Positions 9,675 through 18,389 are shown, counted from the stretch's first letter. The stretch is DNA of 39,969 nt from an uncultured Caballeronia sp. (GCA_940588625.1 CALNPU010000014.1:1-39969), one strand, 5' to 3'. A program made the numbers and translations. Notes: generated by a model not told the origin, from the sequence alone.

Positions 9675-11118
9675 TTAAGCCGCTTTCTGCGGCGGTTTTT
9701 TGGAAAGACCGAAGTCTTCAGGGAAATGGTCGAGTGCCGACAGCACCGGATACGGCGTCATGCCGCCCATTGCGCAGAGTGAGCCGGACATCATGGTGTC
9801 GCAGAGATCGCGCAGCAAGGTGACCTGTTTCGGCGAGGTATCGTCGGCACGGATCTTCGCGATGACTTCAACGCCGCGCGTGGAACCAATTCGGCACGGC
9901 GTATACTTGCCGCACGATTCGACGGCGCAAAAGTGCATTGCGTACTGGGTGAGATCGGCGAGATTCGACGTATCGTCATGAATCACGATACCGCCGTGTT
10001 CGACCACCGCGCCGACCGCCGCCATATTCATGGATCAGCTCACGCAAGGTCACGCCGAACGCCAGTTCCACGAGGCCGCCTTGCTTCAAATTGCCGGCAA
10101 TCTGGAACGGCAGCGTACCGCGTGAGCGGCCCATGCCGAAGTCGCGATAAAATGCCGCGCCCTTGGCGAAAATGATGGGTACGGTCGCCAGGGTGATGAC
10201 GTTATTGATCACGGTCGGCTGGCCGAACAAGCCGACGAGCGCAGGCACCGGCGGCTTCGCGCGGACCACACCGCGCTTGCCTTCCAGCGATTCCAGCAAT
10301 GCGGTTTCTTCGCCGCAAACATACGAACCAGCGTCTGGCCACTTCCAGTTCGAAGACCTTGCCGCTGCCAAGCACGTTGGCGCCGAGCCAACCGGCGTCG
10401 CGGGCTTTATCGATAGCGCGATTCAGCGTGGCGATCGCATGCGGATATTCGCTGCGTACATAGATGTATCCTTTCGTCGCTCCGGCCACGATGCCCGCGA
10501 TGATCATCCCTTCGATCAACATGTACGGATCGCTTTCCATGACCAGCTGGTTGGAGAACGTGCCGGAATCGCCTTCGTCGGCGTTGCAGACGATGTATTT
10601 CTGCGGCGCCAACGCGGCCCGCACCGTACGCCATTTGATACCGTCCGGGAACGCTGCGCCGCCGCGTCCGCGCAGGCCTGACTCGAGCAACTCTTCGCAG
10701 GCGGCGTCGCCGTCGGTTTCGAGTGCTTTGCGCAAACCTTCGAGGCCGCCGTGCTTCACGTCGTCATCGGGGAAAGCGGGTCCGTGATGCCGATACGCGC
10801 GAACGTCAGGCGCTGCTGTTTGGCGAGCCATGGCAAGGCGTCGACTACGCCAAGACGCTTTTCATGCGCGCCGCCATTGGTCAGGTCAGCGTCGAAGAGG
10901 GCGGCGACATCGTCTTCATCGACATTCGAATAGCCGATACGGCCTTCCGCCGTCTCCACTCCGACCAGCAGTTCGAGCCACAGCATGCTGCGCGAGCCGT
11001 TCCGCACGACTTCGACCTCACAACCGCGTTTTGGGGCTTCAGCCGCAACGGCCAGGGCGACGCGATCAGCGCCGAGCGCGAGTGCCGACGAATCGCAAGG
11101 GACGTAGATGCGCGTCAT
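9675..11118 (-). pseudogene. fdsB: NAD-dependent formate dehydrogenase beta subunit (NuoF-like), frameshifted
   Basis: This is the FMN, NAD-binding, 4Fe-4S subunit that passes electrons from formate to NAD+. The start ATG at 11118 overlaps the end of fdsG (ATGA). Recognisable parts are the N-terminal thioredoxin-like part (MTRIYVPCDSSALALGADRV), the NuoF core (GLRGRGGAAFPDGIKW, then YIVCNADEGDSGTF, AGSYVCGEETALLESLEG) and the C-terminal cluster (ESCGKYTPCRIGSTRG). Lesions: a 1-bp loss near 10770, a small deletion near 10340, and near 10025 a junction where HEYGGG runs directly into AAVGAVV. The last implies roughly 40 missing residues. The stop is at 9675, followed by a good AAGGAG ribosome site for fdsA. 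Confidence 0.88.
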
Positions 11119-11643
11119 ACCAGGTCCTCCGCGCTTGCGCGCGCCGCTTCATACAAGCGCTCGAACTTTTGCGGCGTGACGCGGGCATGCAGCATGCAGC
11201 TCGCCGTTGATGGTCATCGCCGGCGACAACGCGCATTGCCCGAGGCAATACACAGTCTCGAGCTCAGTATCGACTTGATAACCGGAATCGAACTTGCACC
11301 CGGTATGCCCTTCGATATGTGCCGTCAGCGCCTCCGTCCCCATGCTTCGGCAGGCCTCGGCGCGACACAACTGCACCGTCACGCGCGCAGGCGGCTCCGA
11401 GCGGAAATGGATGTGATCACGCCGTGCACTTCCGCGCGCGACAGCGACATGGCCTGAGCGAGCGGAGCGATGACATCGGCGGGAATGTAGCCGGCTTCGT
11501 CCTGAATGGCGTGCAGCACGGCGTGCAGCGACACACCTTTTTTCAGATGGCGCGCGACGCGCTCATCGGGCGTGACGGCCGGCTGATTCTAGTGGCGCTG
11601 GTTTTGGTGCTGCTGAGGCATTTGGGTCCTGTGGGGAGTCTCC
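11115..11643 (-). pseudogene. fdsG: NAD-dependent formate dehydrogenase gamma subunit (NuoE-like), disrupted
   Basis: A thioredoxin-fold [2Fe-2S] subunit of soluble formate dehydrogenase, first gene of fdsGBA. From ATG 11643 the frame meets an in-frame TAG after 18 codons. It then reads PDERVARHLKKGVSLHAVLH and onward into AEVHGVIT, where about 7 bp are missing. VQLCRAEACRSMGTEAL and YCLGQCALSPAM (cluster cysteines) follow. Near the end a perfect 7-bp tandem duplication (gcatgca twice, 11185-11198) shifts the frame again; the expected C-terminus FERLYEAARASAEDLV ends at 11115, overlapping the fdsB ATG. A later start after the TAG would avoid the first stop but not the other two lesions. Confidence 0.85.
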
Positions 11644-11682
11644 ATGGCTCGGTATATGTTTTATTGCTGCATATATCGGTCT

Positions 11683-11688
11683 TATAAT
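11683..11688 (+). promoter_or_regulatory. Candidate -10 box for the fds-linked regulator
   Basis: A perfect tataat lies 78 bases before the ATG at 11766, in the region between the divergent fdsG and regulator genes. No good -35 element is seen at 16-18 bp, so the promoter is weak, activator-dependent, or not real. Confidence 0.35.
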
Positions 11689-11709
11689 CTGTTGCAACGA
11701 GCCCGTGAT

Positions 11710-11723
11710 ATGCAAGATGCAAG
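11710..11723. repeat. 7-bp tandem repeat in the fdsG/regulator intergenic region
   Basis: atgcaag occurs twice in a row, followed by a degenerate third copy (atacgag). It lies between the divergent genes, 42 bases before the regulator start. It could be an operator element or another copy of the duplication lesions seen in the neighbouring genes. Confidence 0.6.
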
Positions 11724-11765
11724 ATACGAGGCTAACCAGTCGATGGTAACAGGAACTGAAGGTAT

Positions 11766-12778
11766 ATGATCGATGTCGAATGCCGTACGGAACTCGTCCT
11801 GCGCGACGCGGCGGGCCACGAAGCCAGTCTCAGCGCGGCCGTGCCGCTTTTGCTGCTGGTTTCGCAGACCGGCAGCATTGCGCAGGCCGCGTCGGCTAAG
11901 GGTTTGTCCTATCGGCACGCATGGAGTCTTTTGCGCGACATAGAGCCGCGGCTGGGCGGCGCGCTGATCACGAAGTCACGTGGGCGCGGGGTCGGTGCTG
12001 TCGGATCTCGGCGAGGCGGTGCTGCGGGCGCAGCGGCTGTCGAACGAGCGGCTCGACGGGCCGCTTCAGGTGTTGGCGAGCGAAGTGGCCGGCGAGCTGA
12101 ACCGGCGGCTGTCGCGCTCGGTGAGCGAGATCCGGATTCACGCGTCGTACGGGTGGTCGCGGCGCTGGTGGGCGCTCTGGCCGGCCGGTTTCCATTTGCC
12201 GATCGGCGAATTCCGCGCGAGTTGCGCCGAGATATACCGCCCTTGGCTGGACGCGGGGCGGCATCGGCTGATTCACCTGACGCGGCGTACGCAGGGTTTG
12301 TTTCTGCCGAAGGGCCAATCCCAAAGGGATACGCGGTCTGCACGATCTCGCCCGCGACGACATCCGCTTCGTCAACCGTCAGCCCGGCTTGGGCACGCGC
12401 ATGCTGCTGCTGGATCTGGCGCTGTGCAAGATTGGCGTGGATCCTGCGACAATCAACGGCTAAGCCACGGCGGGACTGACCCATTCGGCCATCGCTGCGT
12501 TCGTCGCGAGCGGCATGACTGATCTTGGTTTCGGTGTGCAGCCGGCCGCGCCGCAGCAGTTCGCGCTGGACTTTATCCCGGTGATCTATGAGCACTAGCT
12601 GTTCGCGTGCGACCGCGACAAGCTCAACGAACGCGGGGCTTGGCGGCGTGCTGGAAGTGCTGCGTAGCGGCGCGTTCCGTAACAGCGTGTCGCATCTGGA
12701 GGGATATGCCCCGATTTTTGCTGACAACTGGTGGAGCTCGAGGCGGCGCTCAGAGGGGCAACTGGAAACGCGTGGTAA
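11766..12778 (+). pseudogene. ModE-type HTH plus periplasmic-binding-like regulator of formate dehydrogenase, disrupted
   Basis: The N-terminal about 70 residues are a ModE/LysR-like winged helix (SLSAAVPLLLLVSQTGSIAQ, then GLSYRHAWSLLRDIEPRLGG). The remainder, in other frames, is a molybdate/substrate-binding-like domain (SVLSDLGEAVLRAQRLSNER, GFHLPIGEFRASCAEIY, RQPGLGTRM). Genes of this architecture sit divergently to fds operons and probably sense a molybdenum- or formate-linked signal; that role is inferred from position. Lesions: a frameshift near 11985; an apparent loss of about 30 residues near 12170-12190, where GALAG meets GFHLP; frameshifts near 12320; in-frame TAA at 12461-12463 and TAG at 12596-12598; and a frameshift near 12640. 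It has decayed together with its target. Confidence 0.8.
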
Positions 12779-12957
12779 CCATTTAGACCGCGCCTGTCCG
12801 GTCGATCTGAAGCCTTACTTTTAGAATTACGTTAACCTGATGGTTAGCGGGGAATGCGGGTGGTGTTGAGCTGGAGGTTTTGTTGCCATTCAGCATGCCG
12901 CGGATGCCGTCGACCAAACGTTTAACCGCGTCCGTTTTACTCACCGTTACTGCTGCC

Positions 12958-13224
12958 ATGAAATTGCTTTTGAGCGTTGCCGCGTTGATCGCGTTCGTTG
13001 TTAGCGCCGTTGCCTTTGTGTCCGTCGCTTTTGCCCAGAATTCCCCTGGCGTTCCGGGTGGTATCCTGCAGGACCAGTTTCGCTTGAAAGAACACCCTCA
13101 GTTGCAGTTTGCTGCTTCAGCGCCGACGGACAAGTATCAGAACGGCGTGTCGGCAAAGCGCAAGCGCGGCGGCGACTTGGGCGATCCGAACGGCTGTAAC
13201 TTGCAGTGTCCGCCGGATCAATAA
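12958..13224 (+). CDS. Small secreted hypothetical protein
   Basis: 88 residues starting MKLLLSVAALIAFVVSAVAF. A classic signal peptide ends near residue 25 (VAFA, then QNSPGVPGG), leaving a mature protein of about 60 residues rich in Lys/Arg/Asp with two cysteines near the end (GCNLQCPPDQ). An in-frame upstream start at 12880 exists, but 12958 gives the better signal peptide. I recognise no domain; it resembles conserved small exported hypotheticals of Burkholderiaceae. It is intact between two pseudogenes. A two-cysteine tail could form a disulphide in the periplasm, but function is unknown. Confidence 0.65.
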   Translation: MKLLLSVAALIAFVVSAVAFVSVAFAQNSPGVPGGILQDQFRLKEHPQLQFAASAPTDKYQNGVSAKRKRGGDLGDPNGCNLQCPPDQ

Positions 13225-13687
13225 GGCAGCAGGTCTTCGACAACTTAGTCCAGACTTGCGCACGGCGGCTTGCGTCGAAGCCGCTGGTTTGCCGTGTGCC
13301 CGGCGCAAAACCATTACGCCAGTACAGCCCGAAATAGCCGTCTGACAATACGGCTTGTCTTTGGCTTAGTTCTGCCAAACAGCGTTAACCCTGCCTTTCA
13401 GCCTCAGCTTTCTGCCATGCCGGCGTCTTTTAAACGACTTCCCCGGCTCAACGTTTGTTACCCCTCATTACCGACCGAATGCTACTTGATGGCGGCGTGC
13501 AGGGGATGCGCGGGTATCTGTGCGTGCATTGAGCGGAGCTCGATGACAACGTATTCATAATTTCATTAAAAACAACCGACGTCCACGCCAGAGAGCTGTG
13601 GACGATGGGATGCGGATAAGCACTTATCCGCATGACGGCATGGCCGCAATGGGAGGGACATTCGGATCGCCGAGGGGAAGACAACAA
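13225..13687. other. 463-bp intergenic region with one strong palindrome
   Basis: No recognisable gene on either strand. A frame on the plus strand near 13537-13620 looks mildly protein-like but is short and bounded by stops. A near-perfect inverted repeat lies at 13610-13633 (separate entry). The remainder probably holds the 3' end of the preceding transcript and the promoter of the glycosyltransferase gene. Confidence 0.5.
13610..13633. repeat. 11-bp-arm perfect inverted repeat upstream of glycosyltransferase
   Basis: atgcggataag and cttatccgcat are perfect reverse complements separated by only two bases (ca). The short spacer fits a dimeric DNA-binding site or a cruciform better than an RNA terminator, and no T-run follows. 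It lies 55 bases before the glycosyltransferase ATG. Confidence 0.7.
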
Positions 13688-14749
13688 ATGAGAATTCTTC
13701 AGGTCATTCTTGCACCTCGATTGTCTGGTGCGGAAGTGCTTGCAAGGCGTGGCCATTGGGCATCAGCAGGGCGGTTACGATGTTTGCATCACTTCGCTGA
13801 TGCCCGAGCACGACGATTTCCAGCACATAAGCGCCGAATTGCGCGCAAACAATGTCCTATGTTTTTTCCCGCAGCGCTCGCTTGGCAAAGTAGGACGGCT
13901 GCTGTTCCTGCATCGTGCCATTCGTCGGTTCAAACCCGACATCATCTTCCGGCCTTGTACGTGCGCGCGTTGCCTACGCGTGTGCTGATCGTCTGGGTCA
14001 TGCATTCTGGCGCCAATGACTTCGCGAACAACGCGCTGCTATTTGCCGAGCGTTTGCTGTCGGGGCGAGCAAAGGCGGTGATCGGTGTCTCGCAGAAGAA
14101 CATTGACGACTACGTGAAGGAAGTGGGTTCTCATCCCTCCATGATCGTGGTGCCGAACGACGTCGATATCTCGCGTTTCGAGCAGGCGAGCGAGCCGTTG
14201 CCATCGACCGGTTTCAGGCAGATCGTCCAGATTGGCCGGTATGTCCCCGAGAAGAATCAGCTGCAGACGGCGCAAGCGTTCGCACGGGTTGCCGCCGCCG
14301 AACCCGATGTGCGTTTGCTGTTGTGCGGCGTGATTGAAAACCTCGAGTATCACGCGGCCATCCTGAAACTCGTGGATGACCTGGCGCTGACGGATCGTGT
14401 GATGGTGGTCGGGCCGCAATCGAATGTCGCGGAGATCTTGCGTGGGTCGCACGCGTTCGCGATGCTGTCGAGTTCCGAGGCGCACAGCATCGGGTTCCTG
14501 GAGACGCTGGCGTCGGGAATTCCTGTGGTGGGCAATGCGATTCCCTCGTTTGCCTTCGCCAACGAATTCCCGGGAGTCGAACTACTCTATACCAGCGACG
14601 CCGATACCGGCCGCGCGTTGCTTGATGCGTTGTTGCAGCCTAGAACCACGCGTCCGCTAAACGGGCTGACGTTGCAGAGCACGGCTGACCGTTATCTGGC
14701 ACTGGCAATAGCCTGCGATGTGCTCAACCCGCGGGTGGGGCTGAGTTGA
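13688..14749 (+). pseudogene. Family-4 glycosyltransferase with a frame-scrambled N-terminal segment
   Basis: The protein starts MRILQVILAPRLSGAEVLA, as in GT4 glycosyltransferases of surface polysaccharide synthesis. It ends with a good C-terminal Rossmann domain (QIVQIGRYVPEKNQLQTAQA, then SSSEAHSIGFLETLASGIPV, the nucleotide-sugar E-x7-E region). Between about 13745 and 13965 the family-like sequence (GHQQGGYDVCITSLMPEHDD) is in a different frame. A small deletion near 13745 and a roughly 15-bp deletion near 13950 compensate each other, so one long open frame survives but about 70 residues in it are nonsense. The acceptor-binding half is therefore almost certainly ruined. Donor and acceptor unknown. 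Confidence 0.75.
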
Positions 14750-14775
14750 TTTAGTTGAACCGAATCGATGTGAAA

Positions 14776-14812
14776 CGCGCGTCGCCGGATTTTCGGCGGC
14801 GCGTTTTTGTTT
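14776..14812 (+). terminator. Candidate terminator after glycosyltransferase
   Basis: A GC-rich stem of the form gcgtcgccgg ... tcggcggcgc, with small mismatches, is followed by gtttttg. It lies 27 bases after the stop and also faces the convergent PAP2 pseudogene. Confidence 0.55.
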
Positions 14813-14843
14813 GGGGCATCCCATAACGACCAGCATGATGCGT

Positions 14844-15440
14844 TCAGAGAAGGGCTGAAATGCCAGCCCACAGGCGGGAACAAACGCCGGGCGAGTAGTT
14901 GTCGATCATTGCCTGAATAGGTGCGCGATGTCCATACGCTACCGTGGTCACGAGCAGGAGCCCGGCAGCAGCGGCAATTGGTCGGAACAGCTTCACTTTG
15001 GAGCGAGCCAATGGATGCAAGAAAAGCGCCGCGACCACAGCTCCGAGCAGCCAGCCAGCAATGACTTCGGGAACGGTGTGGGCATAGTCGAAGACGCGGG
15101 CAAAAGCCCGTCAGCACCCCGATCAGCAGCCCCGCCATGGCACCCACCCACGCGCTGCCTGCCGCCCACACTTCCCAGAGGAGGGCGATGGCGACCGTCC
15201 AAACGGCCGTCGACAAGGTCGTATGGCCGCTGATCACGCGAAACCCGATCACGGAAATTTCGACTCCGCACCCGGCATTACAGGATCTTGGTGATGCGCC
15301 GACTAACGCCATCCGGCCGCTAAAAGCGTTACCCAGCGCACGGCCAGTGTCTTATCTGAAAGCCTGAGCCAGATGGCGCATGTAAAGGCGACGGGTAGTG
15401 TCAACGCGGCATCGCCGACATTGTGGATTGCGGCCCACAT
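14844..15440 (-). pseudogene. PAP2-superfamily membrane phosphatase, frameshifted
   Basis: From ATG 15440 the minus strand reads MWAAIHNVGDAALTLPVAFT, then a 1-bp loss near 15310 gives a stop. The following frames hold the PAP2 signature (SGHTTLSTAVWTV, the conserved SGH) and hydrophobic segments (AGSAWVGAMAGLLIGVLT). After an extra G near 15098 they give FDYAHTVPEVIAGWLLGA, with the second catalytic His. A C-terminal membrane segment ends at 14844. The family dephosphorylates lipid phosphates such as undecaprenyl pyrophosphate or phosphatidic acid at the membrane. At least three indels are visible, so it is inactive. Confidence 0.75.
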
Positions 15441-15533
15441 GATGAATTCTGTCAGATCAAAAGAGAGCGCCGCAGTTTAGCGCATCGCAAGAGAAGAAAG
15501 CTCGCGCGCGTGCTGACGCACGAGTCTGGCAAT

Positions 15534-15566
15534 AAAAAACCCCGCGAAGCCTTGCGGCCTGCGGGA
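15534..15566 (-). terminator. Terminator of the tmRNA gene
   Basis: On the minus strand a stem of the type cccgc ... gcggg with an inner ggc/gcc pairing is followed by a run of six T. It lies about 36 bases beyond the tmRNA 3' CCA. Confidence 0.8.
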
Positions 15567-15601
15567 TTTCAAATAATCCGGCACAAGTCCGGATGCGGTA
15601 T

Positions 15602-15971
15602 TGGTGGAGGCGGCGGGAATCGAACCCGCGTCCAGTAGCGCTCTACGGCCAGTTCTACATACTTAGTTCTATCATTTGATTTAACTTGGCGACGCAGATG
15701 AACACGCTTCGCTTCGGCGATTCACTAAATTTTCGACCTTGGCGTCGTGACGCCGACAAGGCTTATCTGACGTATATGACCTCTCGCGGTATTGCTACCG
15801 GTCTTGCGACTCTAGTCCATCAGTAAAACTAGGGAGAGGCAGGCGGCCCTTAGGCTGCCAGTGCGAACGTTTCGTCGTTTGCAGTTACGTTTTTCCCATT
15901 GATTTACGAGGTGACGGGTCCTCGGTATGCCCTAGCCGCTTCGCAACCCCTGTCGAAACCAGGTCGCCCCC
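15602..15971 (-). ncRNA. ssrA: Transfer-messenger RNA (tmRNA)
   Basis: The minus strand starts GGGGGCGACCTGGTTTCGAC and ends with a tRNA-like arm GGTTCGATTCCCGCC followed by CCA. Both are hallmarks of one-piece tmRNA, about 370 nt. The resume reading frame at 15882-15850 encodes ANDETFALAA followed by TAA, a typical betaproteobacterial proteolysis tag. tmRNA rescues stalled ribosomes with SmpB and tags the incomplete proteins for degradation. It is intact. A broken-gene-rich genome makes many stop-less or aberrant messages, so its retention is unsurprising. Any protein predicted across this locus is spurious. Confidence 0.97.
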
Positions 15972-16063
15972 GAATCAGCGATCATTATCTCACAGTTTCG
16001 TTCGCGTTTTCGCCGGAGAGCCTGACCGGATGGTCGCGTCCGCCACTGCGCCTCTGATGCAAG

Positions 16064-16773
16064 CTACTGCATGTCGCGTAGCAGATGTTGCAATTCAATT
16101 GTCGTTTCCACCACATGATCTGCATGCCACCGCGTGGGCGGCAAATCCGTCCCGCAGTACCCGTAGGCGGCTCCGTGACCATGCCGGCCGCGAAACCCGC
16201 CTGGACGTCGCGCAGGTCGTCACCCACAACACCACGCGCTCAGGCGCCTCTTCCATCGGCTCCGCAACATGCAGCAACGGCGCCGGGTGTGGCTTGGAGT
16301 GTGGCGTGGTATCGCCACAAACTAGACAGGCCGCGCGCTCAGCCAGTCCGAGCAACGCTAACAGCGGTTCAGCCAGCCGCGTCACCTTGTTGGTCACAAT
16401 ACCCCAGCGCACGCCGCGTGCATCGAGCTGATCGAGCAATTCGTCGATACCCGGAAACAGCGTCGTCTCGATGCACAAATCCGCCTCATAGTTGGCGAGA
16501 AACTCCTCGCGCATGGACGCGTAATCGGGATGTTCTGGCCCGATCTCGAATGCACCGGCAAGCAAACCACGCGCACCCGCGGACGCCAACGACCGCAAGG
16601 TCTCGAGCGGTCGCATCCAACCCGCGGTCATGCCGCATCTTGTTGACCGTGGCGACCAGGTCGGGCGCGGTATCTGCGACGGTACCGTCGAGGTCGAACA
16701 AAACCGCGTGGCAGAGCTTGAGCCGCCTCTTGTCGATCTGACGCTGGGGCAGGAGCGTCGGGTCGTCGCTCAT
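16064..16773 (-). pseudogene. gph: Phosphoglycolate phosphatase, frameshifted
   Basis: From ATG 16773 the protein shows the HAD motif I region CHAVLFDLDGTVADTAPDLV. The frame breaks near 16630 and resumes as LETLRSLASAGARGLLAGAF through GIVTNKVTRLAEPLLALLGL (motif II/III area) and SKPHPAPLL. Further breaks follow near 16225 and 16180, with the motif GDDLRDVQAGFAAGMVT and a C-terminus ending at TAG 16064-16066. The enzyme removes 2-phosphoglycolate made during DNA end repair or oxygenase side reactions. It is downstream of ubiG in the usual Burkholderia order. Three separate small indels make it a pseudogene. Confidence 0.85.
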
Positions 16774-16839
16774 GAAAGTCCGTGACGCTCGGAGGCGTGG
16801 GGTCGGCGTTACTTGGGTGTTCGTTCATGTCTGTTCCCG

Positions 16840-17538
16840 TCAGGCCACGCGACGGCAAGCCATCAGATAGTTGATGCTGGAGTCGTCGGAGATACCGAAG
16901 CGCTTGCTGAGCGGCCGGTACGTAATCCCCTTGATCTCGACGATATCAAGTTGCGCAGAACGCACGTATTGCGCAAGTTCCGACGGCTTGATGAAACGCG
17001 CGTAATCGTGGGTGCCGCACGGCAGCATCCGGGCAATGTATTCCGCGCCGATCACCAAGAACAAATACGCCTTGGCATTGCGGTTGAGCGTGGAGAAAAA
17101 CACCCAGCCGCCGGGTTTGACGAGTGTTGCACACGCTTGAACGATCCCCGCCGGATCCGGCACATGCTCGAGCATTTCCATGCAGGTCACCACGTTATAG
17201 CTACCGGGTTCCCGCGCCGCCAGCGCTTCGGCCGCGATCTCTTCGTATTCGACCTCAACGCCGCTCTCCAGGCTATGCAGTTCGGCCACGCCCAGGGCGC
17301 TCGACGACAGATCCACGCCTTTCACCTTCGCGCCGCGCACGGCCATCGATTCAGACAGGATGCCGCCACCGCAACCAATATCCAGCGCGCGTTTGCCAGG
17401 CAGATGAGCAAGAGCGTCGATCCAGTCCAGCCGCACGGGGTTGAGTTCGTGCAGCGGCTTGAATTCCGCATTCGGGTCCCACCAGCGATGAGCCAGCTCG
17501 CTGAATTTTTGAAGCTCGTGGGGATCGGCATTGATCAT
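16840..17538 (-). CDS. ubiG: Ubiquinone biosynthesis O-methyltransferase UbiG
   Basis: 232 residues, intact. It catalyses both O-methylations of ubiquinone synthesis using S-adenosylmethionine. The SAM-binding motif I is ALDIGCGGG at residues 51-59. The N-terminal [20 protein letters not shown] is a UbiG signature, as are [14 protein letters not shown] and the [20 protein letters not shown] segment involved in membrane association. Length matches the family. It lies between ompA (upstream, same strand) and broken gph (downstream), the usual order in Burkholderiaceae, and was probably co-transcribed with gph. Confidence 0.96.
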   Translation of the reverse strand: MINADPHELQKFSELAHRWWDPNAEFKPLHELNPVRLDWIDALAHLPGKRALDIGCGGGILSESMAVRGAKVKGVDLSSSALGVAELHSLESGVEVEYEEIAAEALAAREPGSYNVVTCMEMLEHVPDPAGIVQACATLVKPGGWVFFSTLNRNAKAYLFLVIGAEYIARMLPCGTHDYARFIKPSELAQYVRSAQLDIVEIKGITYRPLSKRFGISDDSSINYLMACRRVA

Positions 17539-17684
17539 GTGCGTGGATAGCCTTGAAACATAAGGTCAGGAACGGTCAAGCACCAAGTAGTATATAGGCG
17601 GTGGCGAGAGCCAGTAAAACGCGGCTAGGGTGCAGCCCGGCCGGGCAGGGCGCGCCCGTCATCCAGCGAGAACGCCCGGCACAT

Positions 17685-17711
17685 AAAAAAGCCCCGCCGA
17701 AACGGGGCTTT
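17685..17711 (-). terminator. Terminator after ompA
   Basis: gccccg at 17691-17696 pairs with cggggc at 17703-17708 across a short loop. Six A bases on the plus strand read as a T-run for the minus-strand ompA transcript. It separates ompA from ubiG. Confidence 0.85.
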
Positions 17712-17735
17712 GATCCTGTGGCAATCTGTCGCGTA

Positions 17736-18389
17736 TTACTGCGGCTGACGCGAGGTTCCAACAACTTCGACCTCCACGCGACGATCCGGTACGAGGCAGG
17801 CGATAAGTTGTTTGCGGTTCTTCTGGTTGCAACCCGTGCTAACCGGGTTGCGCTTGCCCTTGCCTTCCGTATAGATACGGTTGGCTTCGATGCCCTTGCT
17901 GACTAGGTATGCCTTGACAGCTTGTGCACGACGCAGGGACAGGCGATCATTGTACTTGTCCGAACCGATACGGTCCGTGTAACCCGTTGCGACCACGATT
18001 TCCAGGTTCAGGTCGCCAATCTTCGATGCGAGGTCGTCAAGCTTTTCCTTGCCGCCTGGCTTCAGGATAGCCTTGTCGAAGTCGAACAGAGCGTCGGCTT
18101 GGTACGTAACCTTCTGGCTTTGAATCGGAGCCGGTGCCGGTGCGACCGGCGGCTGCGGTGCCTGGGCTGCCAGCGCGCCATCGCACTTTGCGTTGGCCGT
18201 TGCCGGGGTCCAGAACGCGTCACGCCAGCAAAGCTCGTTCGTGCCGTTCATCCACACGTATTCGCCTGTGCCGTTCACCCAGTTGTCATTCACTGCCTGA
18301 CGCGAAGCCGGGATCGATTGCGCCATAGCCGATGCAGCCATAACTGCGGTAGCTGCAATGAACGCGAGCTTTGAAAGTTTATTATTCAT
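17736..18389 (-). CDS. ompA: OmpA-family outer membrane / peptidoglycan-binding protein
   Basis: 217 residues. The signal peptide is about 23 residues (MNNKLSKLAFIAATAVMAAS, cut after AMA). A short N-terminal region with two Cys and WVNGTGEYVWMNG follows, then a Pro/Ala linker near 75-85. The OmpA-like C-terminal domain (about 95-210) contains the peptidoglycan-binding pattern GYTDRIGSDKYNDRLSLRRA. Unlike E. coli OmpA there is no 8-strand barrel, so it is the short Burkholderia form, anchoring the outer membrane to peptidoglycan. A strong ribosome site (gaggaga) precedes the ATG. Single gene with its own terminator; intact. Confidence 0.93.
   Translation of the reverse strand: MNNKLSKLAFIAATAVMAASAMAQSIPASRQAVNDNWVNGTGEYVWMNGTNELCWRDAFWTPATANAKCDGALAAQAPQPPVAPAPAPIQSQKVTYQADALFDFDKAILKPGGKEKLDDLASKIGDLNLEIVVATGYTDRIGSDKYNDRLSLRRAQAVKAYLVSKGIEANRIYTEGKGKRNPVSTGCNQKNRKQLIACLVPDRRVEVEVVGTSRQPQ

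Noticed and set aside
15423..15638. Small protein ending in GGGGNRTRVQ
   Set aside because: This ending is the well-known mistranslation of the tmRNA/tRNA-like 3' arm; the locus is ssrA.
572..16773. Explaining all the frameshifts as sequencing errors
   Set aside because: Tandem duplications of 4-22 bp, nonsense substitutions and larger deletions are present, while over 17 kb of housekeeping genes in the same window are clean. Single 1-bp cases such as the TPR gene at 2834-2836 could still be errors.
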